Source: a virus
Reading direction: 5' to 3' (one strand)
DNA length: 56,370 nt
IMG/VR virus record: IMGVR_UViG_3300042474_000510
Coordinates: 1 to 56,370 of that record
The position numbers were made by a program, and so were the translations under genes. The notes under the pieces are model-generated. The model searched no databases and had not been told where the DNA came from. It was given only the letters and a program-made list of their open reading frames with translations. This document shows positions 1 to 7,120 of the stretch, one piece after another. How positions within the stretch are numbered: the stretch's first letter is position 1; each line of letters begins with the position of its first letter.

Positions 1-242
1 ACTGGAATCTTTGAACCTTTGATGGTATCAATTAGAGCAAAAGCTGAGGGAACTTCTCCACCGGGAGAGTTGATGATAAATTTAATTTGTTTAGGACGAT
101 CTTTTCGCATTAGGTTTCTGGCGAGAATAAACTTAAGAGCATCGCCAGTGCTAGACGCATCGAATGTAGAATTAAAAAGATAGTAGTGAAAATCTTCGAT
201 GTTGGGAACTTCTGGGGTTTCTTTTTCTTTATCTAGACTCAC
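1..242 (-). CDS. clpP: ClpP-like protease subunit, 3' part cut by window edge
   Basis: The minus strand reads openly from a GTG at 242 to the window edge, giving about 80 residues. A strong GGAGG lies six bases before the GTG, which fixes this start. The translation carries the ClpP signature INSPGGEVPSAFALIDTIKG, the conserved strand-loop before the catalytic serine, so the protein is the N-terminal third of a ClpP-type serine protease. ClpP normally forms a tetradecameric chamber fed by a Clp ATPase. Phage copies may process virion proteins or redirect host proteolysis. The catalytic Ser-His-Asp lie outside the window, so activity cannot be judged. Confidence 0.85.
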   Translation of the reverse strand, partial: MSLDKEKETPEVPNIEDFHYYLFNSTFDASSTGDALKFILARNLMRKDRPKQIKFIINSPGGEVPSAFALIDTIKGSKIP

Positions 243-293
243 CTAATCCTCCATTAAGAAAGGGGAGGCACGGACATTGCCTCCCCATATTTA

Positions 294-824
294 TTATCTC
301 TGAATGTGCATGTGGTTGTAGTGACCCTTAACACGCCAAAGAACGGTATAGCCAGCAGCACGAGCGGAAGATGCAACTTGGTCAAACTTACGCCCGTATC
401 TGGAATGTGCTTCATATACGCCACGACCAACGTTAACGTCAATCGCACGTCCAGCATAATGTGCCCAACCATGATGAACATGATGGACTCCGCCGAAAGC
501 TGGATGTTCGGAAACTCTTAGTCCCATGTTCTGTAGAAGATGTCCATAAGACACAATCGATGAAGACATATGACCAGAGTAATGTTTTGTGTATGTTGAA
601 TATCTCTTGCTATGGTAAGAAGTATGCTTCGTACGATAGTGATTCATTGGAGTCATAACTGACCAGCCACGATCTGGCCCACCGAGAATGTCTCCAATAG
701 GATCATAAGGGATAGTTTCGTGTTTTGAATACTGAGTATTCTGGCTGTAGTGACGGGCTTCAGCTATGTCGCTAAAAGCAAACAAAGCTGCTGCTGTCAA
801 AACAGCAAAAATAATCTTCTTCAT
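294..824 (-). CDS. Exported M15-like (D-Ala-D-Ala) peptidase
   Basis: The 176-residue protein begins with a signal peptide (MKK, then a hydrophobic stretch ending near AEA at residue 23). The middle (25-85) is rich in His, Tyr and Ser. The C-terminal domain has the zinc-peptidase pattern of the M15 / DUF882 group: H122 with AGRAIDV ending in D129 and V130, and HMH at 171-173. The family cleaves peptide cross-links in peptidoglycan. Export suggests action in the periplasm at entry or lysis, or in the virion. It lies beside another exported cell-wall protein (859-1260), on the same strand and 34 bases apart. The fold call is by motif only. Confidence 0.7.
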   Translation of the reverse strand: MKKIIFAVLTAAALFAFSDIAEARHYSQNTQYSKHETIPYDPIGDILGGPDRGWSVMTPMNHYRTKHTSYHSKRYSTYTKHYSGHMSSSIVSYGHLLQNMGLRVSEHPAFGGVHHVHHGWAHYAGRAIDVNVGRGVYEAHSRYGRKFDQVASSARAAGYTVLWRVKGHYNHMHIQR

Positions 825-858
825 AATTTTACCTTTCTGTTATGCGCAACCGACCCTT

Positions 859-1260
859 TTAACACGCGTGATAATTGAGATGTGCGGTTCCTGAGAATCC
901 GAGGGCACGAGCCACGTTTTGATTTACGTCAATGGTTCTACCTCTGACGAATGGCCCTCTATCGGTTACAACGGCTTCTACTGATCTACCGTTTGCAGGA
1001 TTGTGAATGCAAACTGTTGTACCAAACGGTAGAGTTCTATGCGCAACACCATAGTGATGACGCATGCCCGACGCTGTCCGTCCACGCCGGTCGTTATACC
1101 ACGAAGCATTGTGCGCTCCGGTGGAATAAGTATTTAGTCTATTTCCATGCTTATTTCTGTAAGCCACTGGTTCTACTGGACTTCCAAAAAGATCATCAAG
1201 AAATCCTGCATTTGCAGGCGTTACCAATAGCATTGCCATTACGGCTAAAATATACTTCAT
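859..1260 (-). CDS. RlpA-like exported double-psi beta-barrel protein
   Basis: The 133-residue protein has a signal peptide cleaved probably after ANA (residue 18). It then shows the RlpA barrel motifs in order: ASWY (52-55), TASGM (62-66), AHRTLPFG (73-80), VTDRGPF (98-104) and DVN (111-113). RlpA proteins bind or cleave glycan strands stripped of peptides, and several are lytic transglycosylases. There is no lipobox cysteine at the cleavage site and no SPOR domain, so this is a soluble barrel-only version. Together with the adjacent M15-like protein it could remodel host wall peptidoglycan. The start is ATG directly after a short gap from the tRNA genes. Confidence 0.8.
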   Translation of the reverse strand: MKYILAVMAMLLVTPANAGFLDDLFGSPVEPVAYRNKHGNRLNTYSTGAHNASWYNDRRGRTASGMRHHYGVAHRTLPFGTTVCIHNPANGRSVEAVVTDRGPFVRGRTIDVNQNVARALGFSGTAHLNYHAC

Positions 1261-1279
1261 AATGTTTCCTTTAAGTGAA

Positions 1280-1356
1280 TGGTGTCTCAGGTAGGACTCG
1301 AACCTACAACCGCGCTGTTATGAGCAGCGAGAACTGACCAATTGTTCTACTGAGAC
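1280..1356 (-). tRNA. tRNA with CAU anticodon (Met or Ile2)
   Basis: The minus strand folds into a complete cloverleaf: 7-bp acceptor GTCTCAG/CTGAGAC, D-stem GAAC/GTTC, anticodon stem CGCTG/CAGCG around the loop CTCATAA, T-stem GTAGG/CCTAC with loop TTCGAGT, discriminator A and an encoded CCA. The anticodon is CAT. Whether it serves as elongator Met or, after lysidine modification, as Ile for AUA codons cannot be told from sequence alone. It is the first of a pair of phage tRNAs. Confidence 0.9.
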
Positions 1357-1358
1357 GT

Positions 1359-1436
1359 TGGTGCCCTTGATCGGATTCGAACCGATACCTTTAAGAGTTT
1401 TAAGCTCTTTGACTCTACCTGTTGGTCTACAAGGGC
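1359..1436 (-). tRNA. tRNA with UAA anticodon (Leu), short variable loop
   Basis: The minus strand gives acceptor GCCCTTG/CAAGGGC, a 3-bp D-stem, anticodon stem AAGAG/CTCTT with loop CTTAAAA (anticodon TAA), T-stem ATCGG/CCGAT with loop TTCGAAT, discriminator A and an encoded CCA. The anticodon predicts Leu, but the variable region is only about six bases, whereas bacterial tRNA-Leu has a long class II arm. Charging is therefore uncertain. Its 5' end overlaps the last ten bases of the upstream HNH gene (1427-1864), so both come from one strand. Confidence 0.8.
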
Positions 1437-1864
1437 TTTAACTTCATAGCTCTTTTGTAGTTTCCTCCTTTTGGGCTTAACCCTACTCTCAAAAGAGCTT
1501 TTCTTATACTAGGTTCTTCTTTTAAAGCTAGTAATAATTCATCATCACTCACTTTAAATTTACCTGTATTTCCTTTACCACAATATGTATGCGTTTGACT
1601 ATGACAATTAGGACATAAAAATCTTAAGTTTTCTCTTCTGTTATCTACACAGTTACCGTTTATATGGTCTAATTGTAGATTTAAAGATTTTCCATTATGT
1701 TGTCCATCATTACCACATTCTTCACATACATATTGTCTTCCTTCTTCTAAAAGAAGTTTTTTAAGAAATCCAGTAGAACTGGATGAACCCAATACAAAAA
1801 CTTCTTTTTTCTTTTTATCGTTTATTGATTTTGTTGCTTTTTCTCGATGTTCTTGTGTCCACAT
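1427..1864 (-). CDS. HNH endonuclease
   Basis: The 145-residue protein has an HNH core with CEEC (47-50), LDHING (65-70), the Asn of RRENLRF (76-82) and CPNCH (84-88), so the two Cys pairs bind structural zinc and the His-Asn set cuts DNA. A C-terminal helix-turn-helix-like segment (about 108-140, DDELLLALKEEPSIRKALLR) probably recognises DNA. This is the layout of free-standing phage homing endonucleases. The gene has its own late-promoter octamer (1885-1892) just upstream, and its end overlaps tRNA-Leu. The intended target is unknown, but insertion beside tRNA genes is typical. Confidence 0.85.
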   Translation of the reverse strand: MWTQEHREKATKSINDKKKKEVFVLGSSSSTGFLKKLLLEEGRQYVCEECGNDGQHNGKSLNLQLDHINGNCVDNRRENLRFLCPNCHSQTHTYCGKGNTGKFKVSDDELLLALKEEPSIRKALLRVGLSPKGGNYKRAMKLKPL

Positions 1865-1884
1865 ATAAATCTCCTGTTTAGGAG

Positions 1885-1892
1885 TATTTATA
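1885..1892 (-). promoter_or_regulatory. T4-type late promoter octamer (TATAAATA)
   Basis: The minus strand reads TATAAATA, the exact T4 late-promoter box recognised by the gp55 sigma factor with the sliding clamp. It ends 20 bases upstream of the HNH gene start at 1864, a spacing that leaves room for a short leader and the AGGAG ribosome site. Confidence 0.6.
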
Positions 1893-1919
1893 TATTTTAA
1901 GTTTTAAGGGTCGTTGTCT

Positions 1920-2378
1920 CTACGCCAAGAGTCTATCAGCTGCGATGGAAGCAGCGAATGCGTCAGGTTTAACGAAGGGAACTATATTACACATACCCTT
2001 TACATAACCAACAGCTTCGCCAATAACGCAACTAGACCCAAACCTTTCGCTAGGATTGATATCAAGATGGATTTCAACATGACGTATGCCTATTGCTTCT
2101 TCTAGGTCTATATAAAGATTCGCCGTCCTTATTACCTCTTTCATAAGTCGAAGTCTAGGCTTATCACGCTTCTGATCATAATCTATTTCGGATTCAAGTC
2201 TACCGAAAATCTTACAACCTCTGCAACCGTCATGATGAATAACGACCACGGTAGCATATTCTGCATACCAAGTTTCACCACGTTTATATCTAGCTGAATC
2301 TGAACCAATATAGATTTTAGTGTTCAAAGATGTATTAATAATATATTCTCTAACTTGATCCAGATCCAGCTTTCTCAT
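1920..2378 (-). CDS. DUF458 / YkuK-like RNase H-fold protein
   Basis: The 152-residue protein carries the DUF458 signature: YIGSDSARY near residue 23, VVVIHHDGCRGCKIF near 45-59, and a late acidic stretch HLDINP. The family has an RNase H-like fold with conserved acidic residues and is common in Bacillus and in phages. No in vivo substrate is firmly established, and a nuclease role is inferred from fold. It lies upstream of the HNH gene on the same strand. Confidence 0.7.
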   Translation of the reverse strand: MRKLDLDQVREYIINTSLNTKIYIGSDSARYKRGETWYAEYATVVVIHHDGCRGCKIFGRLESEIDYDQKRDKPRLRLMKEVIRTANLYIDLEEAIGIRHVEIHLDINPSERFGSSCVIGEAVGYVKGMCNIVPFVKPDAFAASIAADRLLA

Positions 2379-2380
2379 GA

Positions 2381-2479
2381 TTACTTCTTCTTACGACCCT
2401 TCAATCTACGTGATTTTCTTTTCTGGGAACCAATCTTACGACGACCCTTACGTGGTCTATTCTTATTAGGCCAAGGCAT
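2381..2479 (-). CDS. Tiny basic protein (32 aa)
   Basis: An ATG at 2479 opens a 32-residue frame that is almost half Lys and Arg (for example RPRKGRRK and KRKSRRLKGRKKK). Such a peptide could bind DNA or RNA, but no family is recognised. It fits neatly between the stop of the GIY-YIG gene (2481) and the start of the DUF458 gene (2378), with no wasted bases, which supports it being real. Confidence 0.6.
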   Translation of the reverse strand: MPWPNKNRPRKGRRKIGSQKRKSRRLKGRKKK

Positions 2480-2480
2480 A

Positions 2481-2885
2481 CTATACTCCTTTTTTTAGAA
2501 AAGTCAAGTGCTTCCTATGCACTTTACACATAATCCAAGTATTATACCACTGATCGCTTTCTAGAACGTCATATTGGAATTGATACTTAGCTTCAAAATA
2601 AGACATCTCACCCTTTGAGGTGCAAAGCCTTATAATCTCTCTTGTAAATTGATCTTTGCCAAAGATATTGACGTGATGATTGAGTTCTTCATTGGATCCA
2701 TAATAATCTAACCAGTCGGACTCGACCTTGAATTTCTTTTTCTTTCCCTTTACTTGTTTAGTCTTAGAGAAATGAAAAAGCTTTTTACCGATATATCTTT
2801 TATTTGTGCGAAGATTGGTAATTATATAGACGAATCCAACATAATTACCAATATCTTCAAATATTTCACCTCTGTATATCCACAT
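2481..2885 (-). CDS. GIY-YIG domain nuclease
   Basis: The 134-residue protein shows the catalytic pair GFVYIITN (17-24) and KRYIGKK (29-35), which is the GIY-YIG core, followed by a likely catalytic Glu in the region KGEMSYFEAKYQF. There is no obvious separate DNA-binding tail. Similar stand-alone short proteins are widespread in T4-like marine phages. They resemble endonuclease II or segment-type enzymes, but the substrate is not known. It sits in a tightly packed leftward operon. Confidence 0.75.
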   Translation of the reverse strand: MWIYRGEIFEDIGNYVGFVYIITNLRTNKRYIGKKLFHFSKTKQVKGKKKKFKVESDWLDYYGSNEELNHHVNIFGKDQFTREIIRLCTSKGEMSYFEAKYQFQYDVLESDQWYNTWIMCKVHRKHLTFLKKGV

Positions 2886-3096
2886 CCCGAATCTCCTTCG
2901 GGATATTTATTCTACCAGCGGTTGTATTATTTTGCGCTCTTATATCCTTATTATTCCAAGTCCAACATTCGCCAGTTTCGTCTTGAAAACAAACCCAATA
3001 TAAATCTAGCTCAAATCCATAATCTATTAGAAAATGAGCCAACGCCTTTCCTTTTGGAGTATACAAAGGCATGGGCGGATCTATACGAGTTATCAC
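2866..3096 (-). CDS. Conserved T4-like phage protein, unknown function
   Basis: The preferred start is GTG at 3096 because it overlaps the previous stop (GTGA), giving 76 residues. An upstream in-frame start at 3135 would overlap the preceding gene by 43 bases. Conserved-looking blocks are PLYTPKGKALAHFLIDYG and WVCFQDETGECWTWNN, which I associate with small hypothetical proteins of cyanophage-type myoviruses. No function is known. Confidence 0.65.
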   Translation of the reverse strand: MITRIDPPMPLYTPKGKALAHFLIDYGFELDLYWVCFQDETGECWTWNNKDIRAQNNTTAGRINIPKEIRDVDIQR

Positions 3097-3314
3097 CAAC
3101 CATCGCTCTCGTCTTGAGGATACATCTGAGACCAAACTTCATCAAACGCCTCATCTACCGATTCGTAAATATCAAATAGTTCTGCTCCATTATCCTCAAA
3201 GATAGGAATCAGTTCTCTATAGACATCACATCTTGATTCGTAATCAGTAACGTTTGCTCTGATTACTGCAGCAATTTCCTCAAATATAGAAGTTCCGTTT
3301 GACCAACTTGCCAT
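3093..3314 (-). CDS. Small acidic protein, unknown function
   Basis: This 73-residue acidic protein (FEDNGAELFDIYESVDEAFDE) has no recognised domain. Its stop overlaps the GTG start of the next gene, and its start lies three bases from the end of 3318-3713, so it belongs to the same operon. Confidence 0.65.
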   Translation of the reverse strand: MASWSNGTSIFEEIAAVIRANVTDYESRCDVYRELIPIFEDNGAELFDIYESVDEAFDEVWSQMYPQDESDGW

Positions 3315-3317
3315 TTA

Positions 3318-3713
3318 TTATTCCTTTTTCTTATTTTGTTGATATACTACTGATCCATAAATCTCCTCATAAGATAGACCATCTGGAATAGCATTTACTG
3401 CTGAACTTGGTCTACCAGACATCCAAGATGACCATTGTGCATTAGCAGCACTAGACGCTGTTAATGGAACGGTTGAACAATATGTTTTTGATGGGCAACG
3501 TGAATTGCCGCAGACATAACCATACGCCTTACCAACTTCAAAGAACATACCGCAAACAATACAAGTAGTTCCTACGTTTTGTTGTCTTAACCAATCTTGA
3601 TGTGGTTGTTGGTAAGGATTGGTGGGAAGCCTTTCAGACTTCCCTTTGTTATATCCAGCTTCCCAACCGTTTTGATAACCGGCATCGTAACCGTTTTTCC
3701 AGTCGTCACTCAT
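3318..3713 (-). CDS. Putative zinc-ribbon protein, unknown function
   Basis: The 131-residue protein starts with aromatic Gly-rich repeats (NGYDAGYQNGWEAGYNKG) and has four cysteines arranged CxxC (CIVC) and later CGNSRC, a plausible zinc site. Its ATG overlaps the stop of nrdJ (ATGA type), so it is translationally coupled to the reductase. No family was recognised. Confidence 0.6.
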   Translation of the reverse strand: MSDDWKNGYDAGYQNGWEAGYNKGKSERLPTNPYQQPHQDWLRQQNVGTTCIVCGMFFEVGKAYGYVCGNSRCPSKTYCSTVPLTASSAANAQWSSWMSGRPSSAVNAIPDGLSYEEIYGSVVYQQNKKKE

Positions 3714-5611
3714 ATCTCACAGTTCCCTGCTGTACAAGCCAATGTCTGAACGCCCTCGACGTTATCATCCACTTCAACTAGAGCATCCCAATCAACTATT
3801 GTAGGAATATTTATAATAGTATTATCATATTCTTCCTTAGTGATTGTTTCATAAGGAGCTTGTCTATATGTACCACCATCATATGGAAGGAATGATACGC
3901 CAGACATTTCATCAAAATGATCATAGACCCAAGCACCGACTCGTGGCCACTCTGCCTCCGTTACGTTAATCGTAACAGAAGGTTTATGCTCACACCAATG
4001 ACGCTGATACTTTAACCAAAGTTCTAGGTGATCGATAGCAGATACACTCTCTCTAGTAATTGAAGACTCTGGTAGCTTCATAGGAAATGAAAATACAGTA
4101 GTAGAATGAGGCTTAGTAACGTCAGGCTCGTTAGGCACACCCGCATCAATAAGATGTTTTGTAAGAGGATCTTTATTGTCACTTCTAACACGGCGAATGT
4201 AATAATGGTCGTGACCGGGATGAATACCAGAAGGACTAAGAACCAATTGGCTGACGGTTCCAGAGGGCTTAACGCAGGTAATAGCAACTGACTGGTTAAT
4301 TCCAAGCTTTTCGCTCCATTCCTTATTCGTGTCAATAGCAACCTGACGAAGACGTTCTAGACGCTCAGGAAGTTCTGGATCTTTATAATCGTTCATTAGT
4401 GGGCAATCATAAATGCCTGTAAACGAAACACCTAGAAGCCTTTCTTCCTCTGTATTCTTCTGCCAAATCTTACGAAGATATGGGAAATGAGTCATAGTTG
4501 ATTGAAACGTTCCCAATATTGTTGCGACTCTAATCTTTCTAGCAAGAGATTTCTCACTATCATCGCTTCGTATAACGACCTCTGTGAGGTTGCAAAACTG
4601 GTATGGTCGAAGGATAATCTCCGAACAGGGATTAGTTCCGAATTCAAACGATGGATCTCTTCTTCCACTTCTTTTAGCAACTTTTTGGCTTGCTTCTCTG
4701 GAAAAGATTCCACGTTCGCCCGACTTAGACTCATAGATGGAGAGCCATTCTTGCATGAACTGTCCAACTTCTGGTTTTTCCGTATAGACTGCTGAATTAT
4801 TTGATAAAGCTCTTTGTACATTTGCTTCCCACCATTGTCCTGCTTTAGCATGACGCATACGATCATCACTAAGATTAGATAGAGAAATCATAGCAGAACG
4901 GCGAACGCCACCAACTACAACAACTTCACCAATTTTACACATAATATCATGGCACTCTAGTGAAGTTAGCTTACGACCATGAGCGTTCTTAAAGATACGA
5001 ATAACAAACTTGAATAGATCGTTGAGTGGATCTGGTCCAGAAGAACGACCACCAAATACCTTTAGTGGAGCACCAGCAGGGCGAAGCTGCGATAGATCCC
5101 ACTTTGGAACTTCACCAGCGTAAAGCAAAGAGATAAGCATACGCAATCCCTTTGACCAACCTTCCTTAGAATCACGAACTGTAATAAGAGTATCACAATC
5201 ATAAAGATTCTCAGGTATCTCTGGTAGCTTATTAACATACTGACGCTCTACAGAGAAACCAACACCTGTGCCATTCATAAGAATACACATAGCCTCGTCG
5301 AATGCTTTAGGATCGTCAATCGGCAAATAAGAACAATTATAACCAGCAACGTTATCACGATCTAGCGCCTTACCAGCTGTCATAAGAGCACGCATAGAAG
5401 GCATTACTTCTAGATTATAAATTGCGTCAAATACTTCTTGCTTTAGCTTTTGATCAACCGTCCATCCCTGGCCTGTTGAAACTTTTGTGAACATATAATC
5501 CACATAACGCTGGACTGTTTCATTCCAGTGTTCACGACGATTCTTTTCTGGAAGGAATCTTGCGTAACGGGATTTATGAATATACTGCTGGTAAACTGTA
5601 AAGTCTGTCAT
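3710..5611 (-). CDS. nrdJ: Class II (B12-dependent) ribonucleotide reductase
   Basis: The 633-residue protein makes deoxyribonucleotides for phage DNA synthesis using adenosylcobalamin. It has the N-terminal redox cysteine in YNCSYLPIDD (C93), the finger-loop motif TNPCSEI (N327, C329, E331) with the radical cysteine, the partner Cys in QFCNLTE (C340), and a swinging C-terminal CTAGNC pair (C626, C631). No R2 subunit or Fe-S glycyl site is needed for this class. The size matches the monomeric type. No intein or intron is visible. Its start overlaps the stop of a 31-residue frame (ATGA). It is a pathway neighbour of thyX, 0.7 kb upstream. Confidence 0.93.
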   Translation of the reverse strand: MTDFTVYQQYIHKSRYARFLPEKNRREHWNETVQRYVDYMFTKVSTGQGWTVDQKLKQEVFDAIYNLEVMPSMRALMTAGKALDRDNVAGYNCSYLPIDDPKAFDEAMCILMNGTGVGFSVERQYVNKLPEIPENLYDCDTLITVRDSKEGWSKGLRMLISLLYAGEVPKWDLSQLRPAGAPLKVFGGRSSGPDPLNDLFKFVIRIFKNAHGRKLTSLECHDIMCKIGEVVVVGGVRRSAMISLSNLSDDRMRHAKAGQWWEANVQRALSNNSAVYTEKPEVGQFMQEWLSIYESKSGERGIFSREASQKVAKRSGRRDPSFEFGTNPCSEIILRPYQFCNLTEVVIRSDDSEKSLARKIRVATILGTFQSTMTHFPYLRKIWQKNTEEERLLGVSFTGIYDCPLMNDYKDPELPERLERLRQVAIDTNKEWSEKLGINQSVAITCVKPSGTVSQLVLSPSGIHPGHDHYYIRRVRSDNKDPLTKHLIDAGVPNEPDVTKPHSTTVFSFPMKLPESSITRESVSAIDHLELWLKYQRHWCEHKPSVTINVTEAEWPRVGAWVYDHFDEMSGVSFLPYDGGTYRQAPYETITKEEYDNTIINIPTIVDWDALVEVDDNVEGVQTLACTAGNCEI

Positions 5612-5703
5612 TTATTTTCCTCTTTGAACATAACGGTTTCTCTATATATATTATAAATTTCTTTGAGTTTTTCATTGGGCGGAGGATATACTCGATACTT
5701 CAT
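5608..5703 (-). CDS. Tiny protein upstream of nrdJ (31 aa)
   Basis: The frame from ATG 5703 (an alternative ATG lies at 5706) encodes 31 residues, MKYRVYPPPNEKLKEIYNIY and on to KEENK. Its TGA overlaps the nrdJ ATG as ATGA, the coupling used throughout this operon. The function is unknown. The ribosome site is weak, so this is moderately sure. Confidence 0.5.
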   Translation of the reverse strand: MKYRVYPPPNEKLKEIYNIYRETVMFKEENK

Positions 5704-5735
5704 CATAACCCAAATTGGTATTTGCTTTCCCAGTT

Positions 5736-6068
5736 TCAGTCTTGCTTTCCATCTTCTTTTGGAATCTCGCTTTCGCATTGCTTAGCCTTGTATATATATC
5801 TCTTCTTTTGTTCAACTGTCCACATAGGAGCGGCATATGGATTATGTTGATCAAAAAGTTCTAAGTATTCTTCTTCAGTTACTACACGGTGTGATAATAT
5901 GTTCTCACCAACATGTTCTTGTGCTACTTCATCAAATTCTGTTTCTCCACCAGTAGTAAAATACATAACATCTTCTACAGCATAATCTGCTGGTTGGTTA
6001 TCTTCAAGTTCTACAGCGTATATATGCCGGAACATAGAGACGGTTTCAACTAATACGATTTTAGGCAT
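5736..6068 (-). CDS. Conserved phage protein, unknown function
   Basis: The ATG at 6068 gives 110 residues beginning MPKIVLVETVSMFRHIYAVE. It is acidic with a basic C-terminal region (EQKKRYIYKAKQ). Similar small proteins occur beside nucleotide-metabolism genes in T4-like phages, but no function is known. It overlaps the end of 6061-6216 by eight bases. Confidence 0.65.
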   Translation of the reverse strand: MPKIVLVETVSMFRHIYAVELEDNQPADYAVEDVMYFTTGGETEFDEVAQEHVGENILSHRVVTEEEYLELFDQHNPYAAPMWTVEQKKRYIYKAKQCESEIPKEDGKQD

Positions 6069-6216
6069 CAAGAATCTCCGTGATTTTCAAATATAAAGGT
6101 AACTCTGGATATAGATAACCAGAATATAGCTGTCTAATCTCTCTACCCTCGAACCTGTTATTCACTCTGTGAACGGCTCTGGCGAATTTCTTAAAGTCGT
6201 ATCTATCAAACAGCAT
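6061..6216 (-). CDS. Small protein, unknown function
   Basis: The ATG at 6216 overlaps the stop of the preceding 45-residue gene (TAATG), which selects it over an upstream GTG. It encodes 51 residues, LFDRYDFKKFARAVHRVNN and so on, with no known domain. Confidence 0.55.
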   Translation of the reverse strand: MLFDRYDFKKFARAVHRVNNRFEGREIRQLYSGYLYPELPLYLKITEILDA

Positions 6217-6353
6217 TATAATCCAAACTTCTTTCTTGACCACGGTGCGTTATGAAAGCAGTCATGATATATCCACCATGTGCCATCATCAAGCGCCTGT
6301 ATAGTCCTGATTGTTTCTCCATGGATATTGATCATGGTTACGATCCTATTCAT
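6216..6353 (-). CDS. Small protein coupled to thyX (45 aa)
   Basis: An ATG at 6353 overlaps the thyX stop (ATGA) and opens 45 codons ending at TAA 6216, which in turn overlaps the next ATG. The translation includes DDGTWWIYHDCFHNAPW, which is unlikely by chance. No family was recognised. Confidence 0.6.
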   Translation of the reverse strand: MNRIVTMINIHGETIRTIQALDDGTWWIYHDCFHNAPWSRKKFGL

Positions 6354-7120
6354 GACCAGAACTTCCACCACCATGATTTAGGTTCTTGTTCTACAACAGA
6401 AGATCTATTCCTTGGAAGCCAGTGATCCTCAAATCTTGGCATGTTAGGATCTAGATCAGGATACCAATACTCTTTCAAAGATGGGAAGTGCATGAGGATT
6501 TCTTTCTGTGCTGCTAGAGCAACCTGACGGTGTTCTTTCTGTGTGCCTTCTTCTGCTCTAACATCAATATAGTGGATAAATGACCTCAACGATCCACTCA
6601 TATACATTTTAGTCTCAATGAGTCCTTCTGGTAATACTGATCTAGCGACTTCTTTGGCAATGCCCATGTCAATAGCAAGTTTATATCCTTTTTCAGCGGC
6701 ACTTCTGATAAGATTTTGCTGCATCTTCCATTGATAATGAACATCGTCATCATCAGTCTCAATACTATTCTGACGGTTTTTATGATCTTGAAGTCTTGCT
6801 TCCCTTGTAACAAAATTCATATCTTGCGTGGGGTCTGCATACCTTTGTGAGAACTCTTGAAAAGTGAATGAACGGTGTCGAAGAATCTGTCTACCGATAT
6901 CTCTTGTGGTTGTAATCTCTAACGTAAGGAAGCAATGTTCCATAGGACTCCAATGTTTATGCTCAATAAGATATTTCATAAGTTTTGGTGCAGTCATCAT
7001 ATTCAACTGATTTGATGGATTGCTTACACGGGCAACATAAACAATATATTCCTCTGGCGTCATACCAGGATAATCTTCTACCATAGGTTTAGTGATTCCA
7101 ACAATCTTCACATTACTCAT
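6350..7120 (-). CDS. thyX: Flavin-dependent thymidylate synthase ThyX
   Basis: The 256-residue protein methylates dUMP to dTMP using FAD, NADPH and methylene-tetrahydrofolate. The ThyX motif RHRSFTFQEFSQRY sits at 81-94, and the N-terminal block ARVSNPSNQ plus HKHWSPMEH is intact. C-terminal residues RSFIHYIDVR and the EHRQVA helix also match the family. It works with NrdJ in one leftward operon. Its ATG overlaps the stop of the HNH gene upstream (ATGA). A truncated second ThyX lies at 8884-9093. Confidence 0.95.
   Translation of the reverse strand: MSNVKIVGITKPMVEDYPGMTPEEYIVYVARVSNPSNQLNMMTAPKLMKYLIEHKHWSPMEHCFLTLEITTTRDIGRQILRHRSFTFQEFSQRYADPTQDMNFVTREARLQDHKNRQNSIETDDDDVHYQWKMQQNLIRSAAEKGYKLAIDMGIAKEVARSVLPEGLIETKMYMSGSLRSFIHYIDVRAEEGTQKEHRQVALAAQKEILMHFPSLKEYWYPDLDPNMPRFEDHWLPRNRSSVVEQEPKSWWWKFWS

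Noticed and set aside
3710-5611. Intein or intron in nrdJ
   Set aside because: The reading frame and motif spacing are continuous with normal length for the family, and no splicing motifs were seen.
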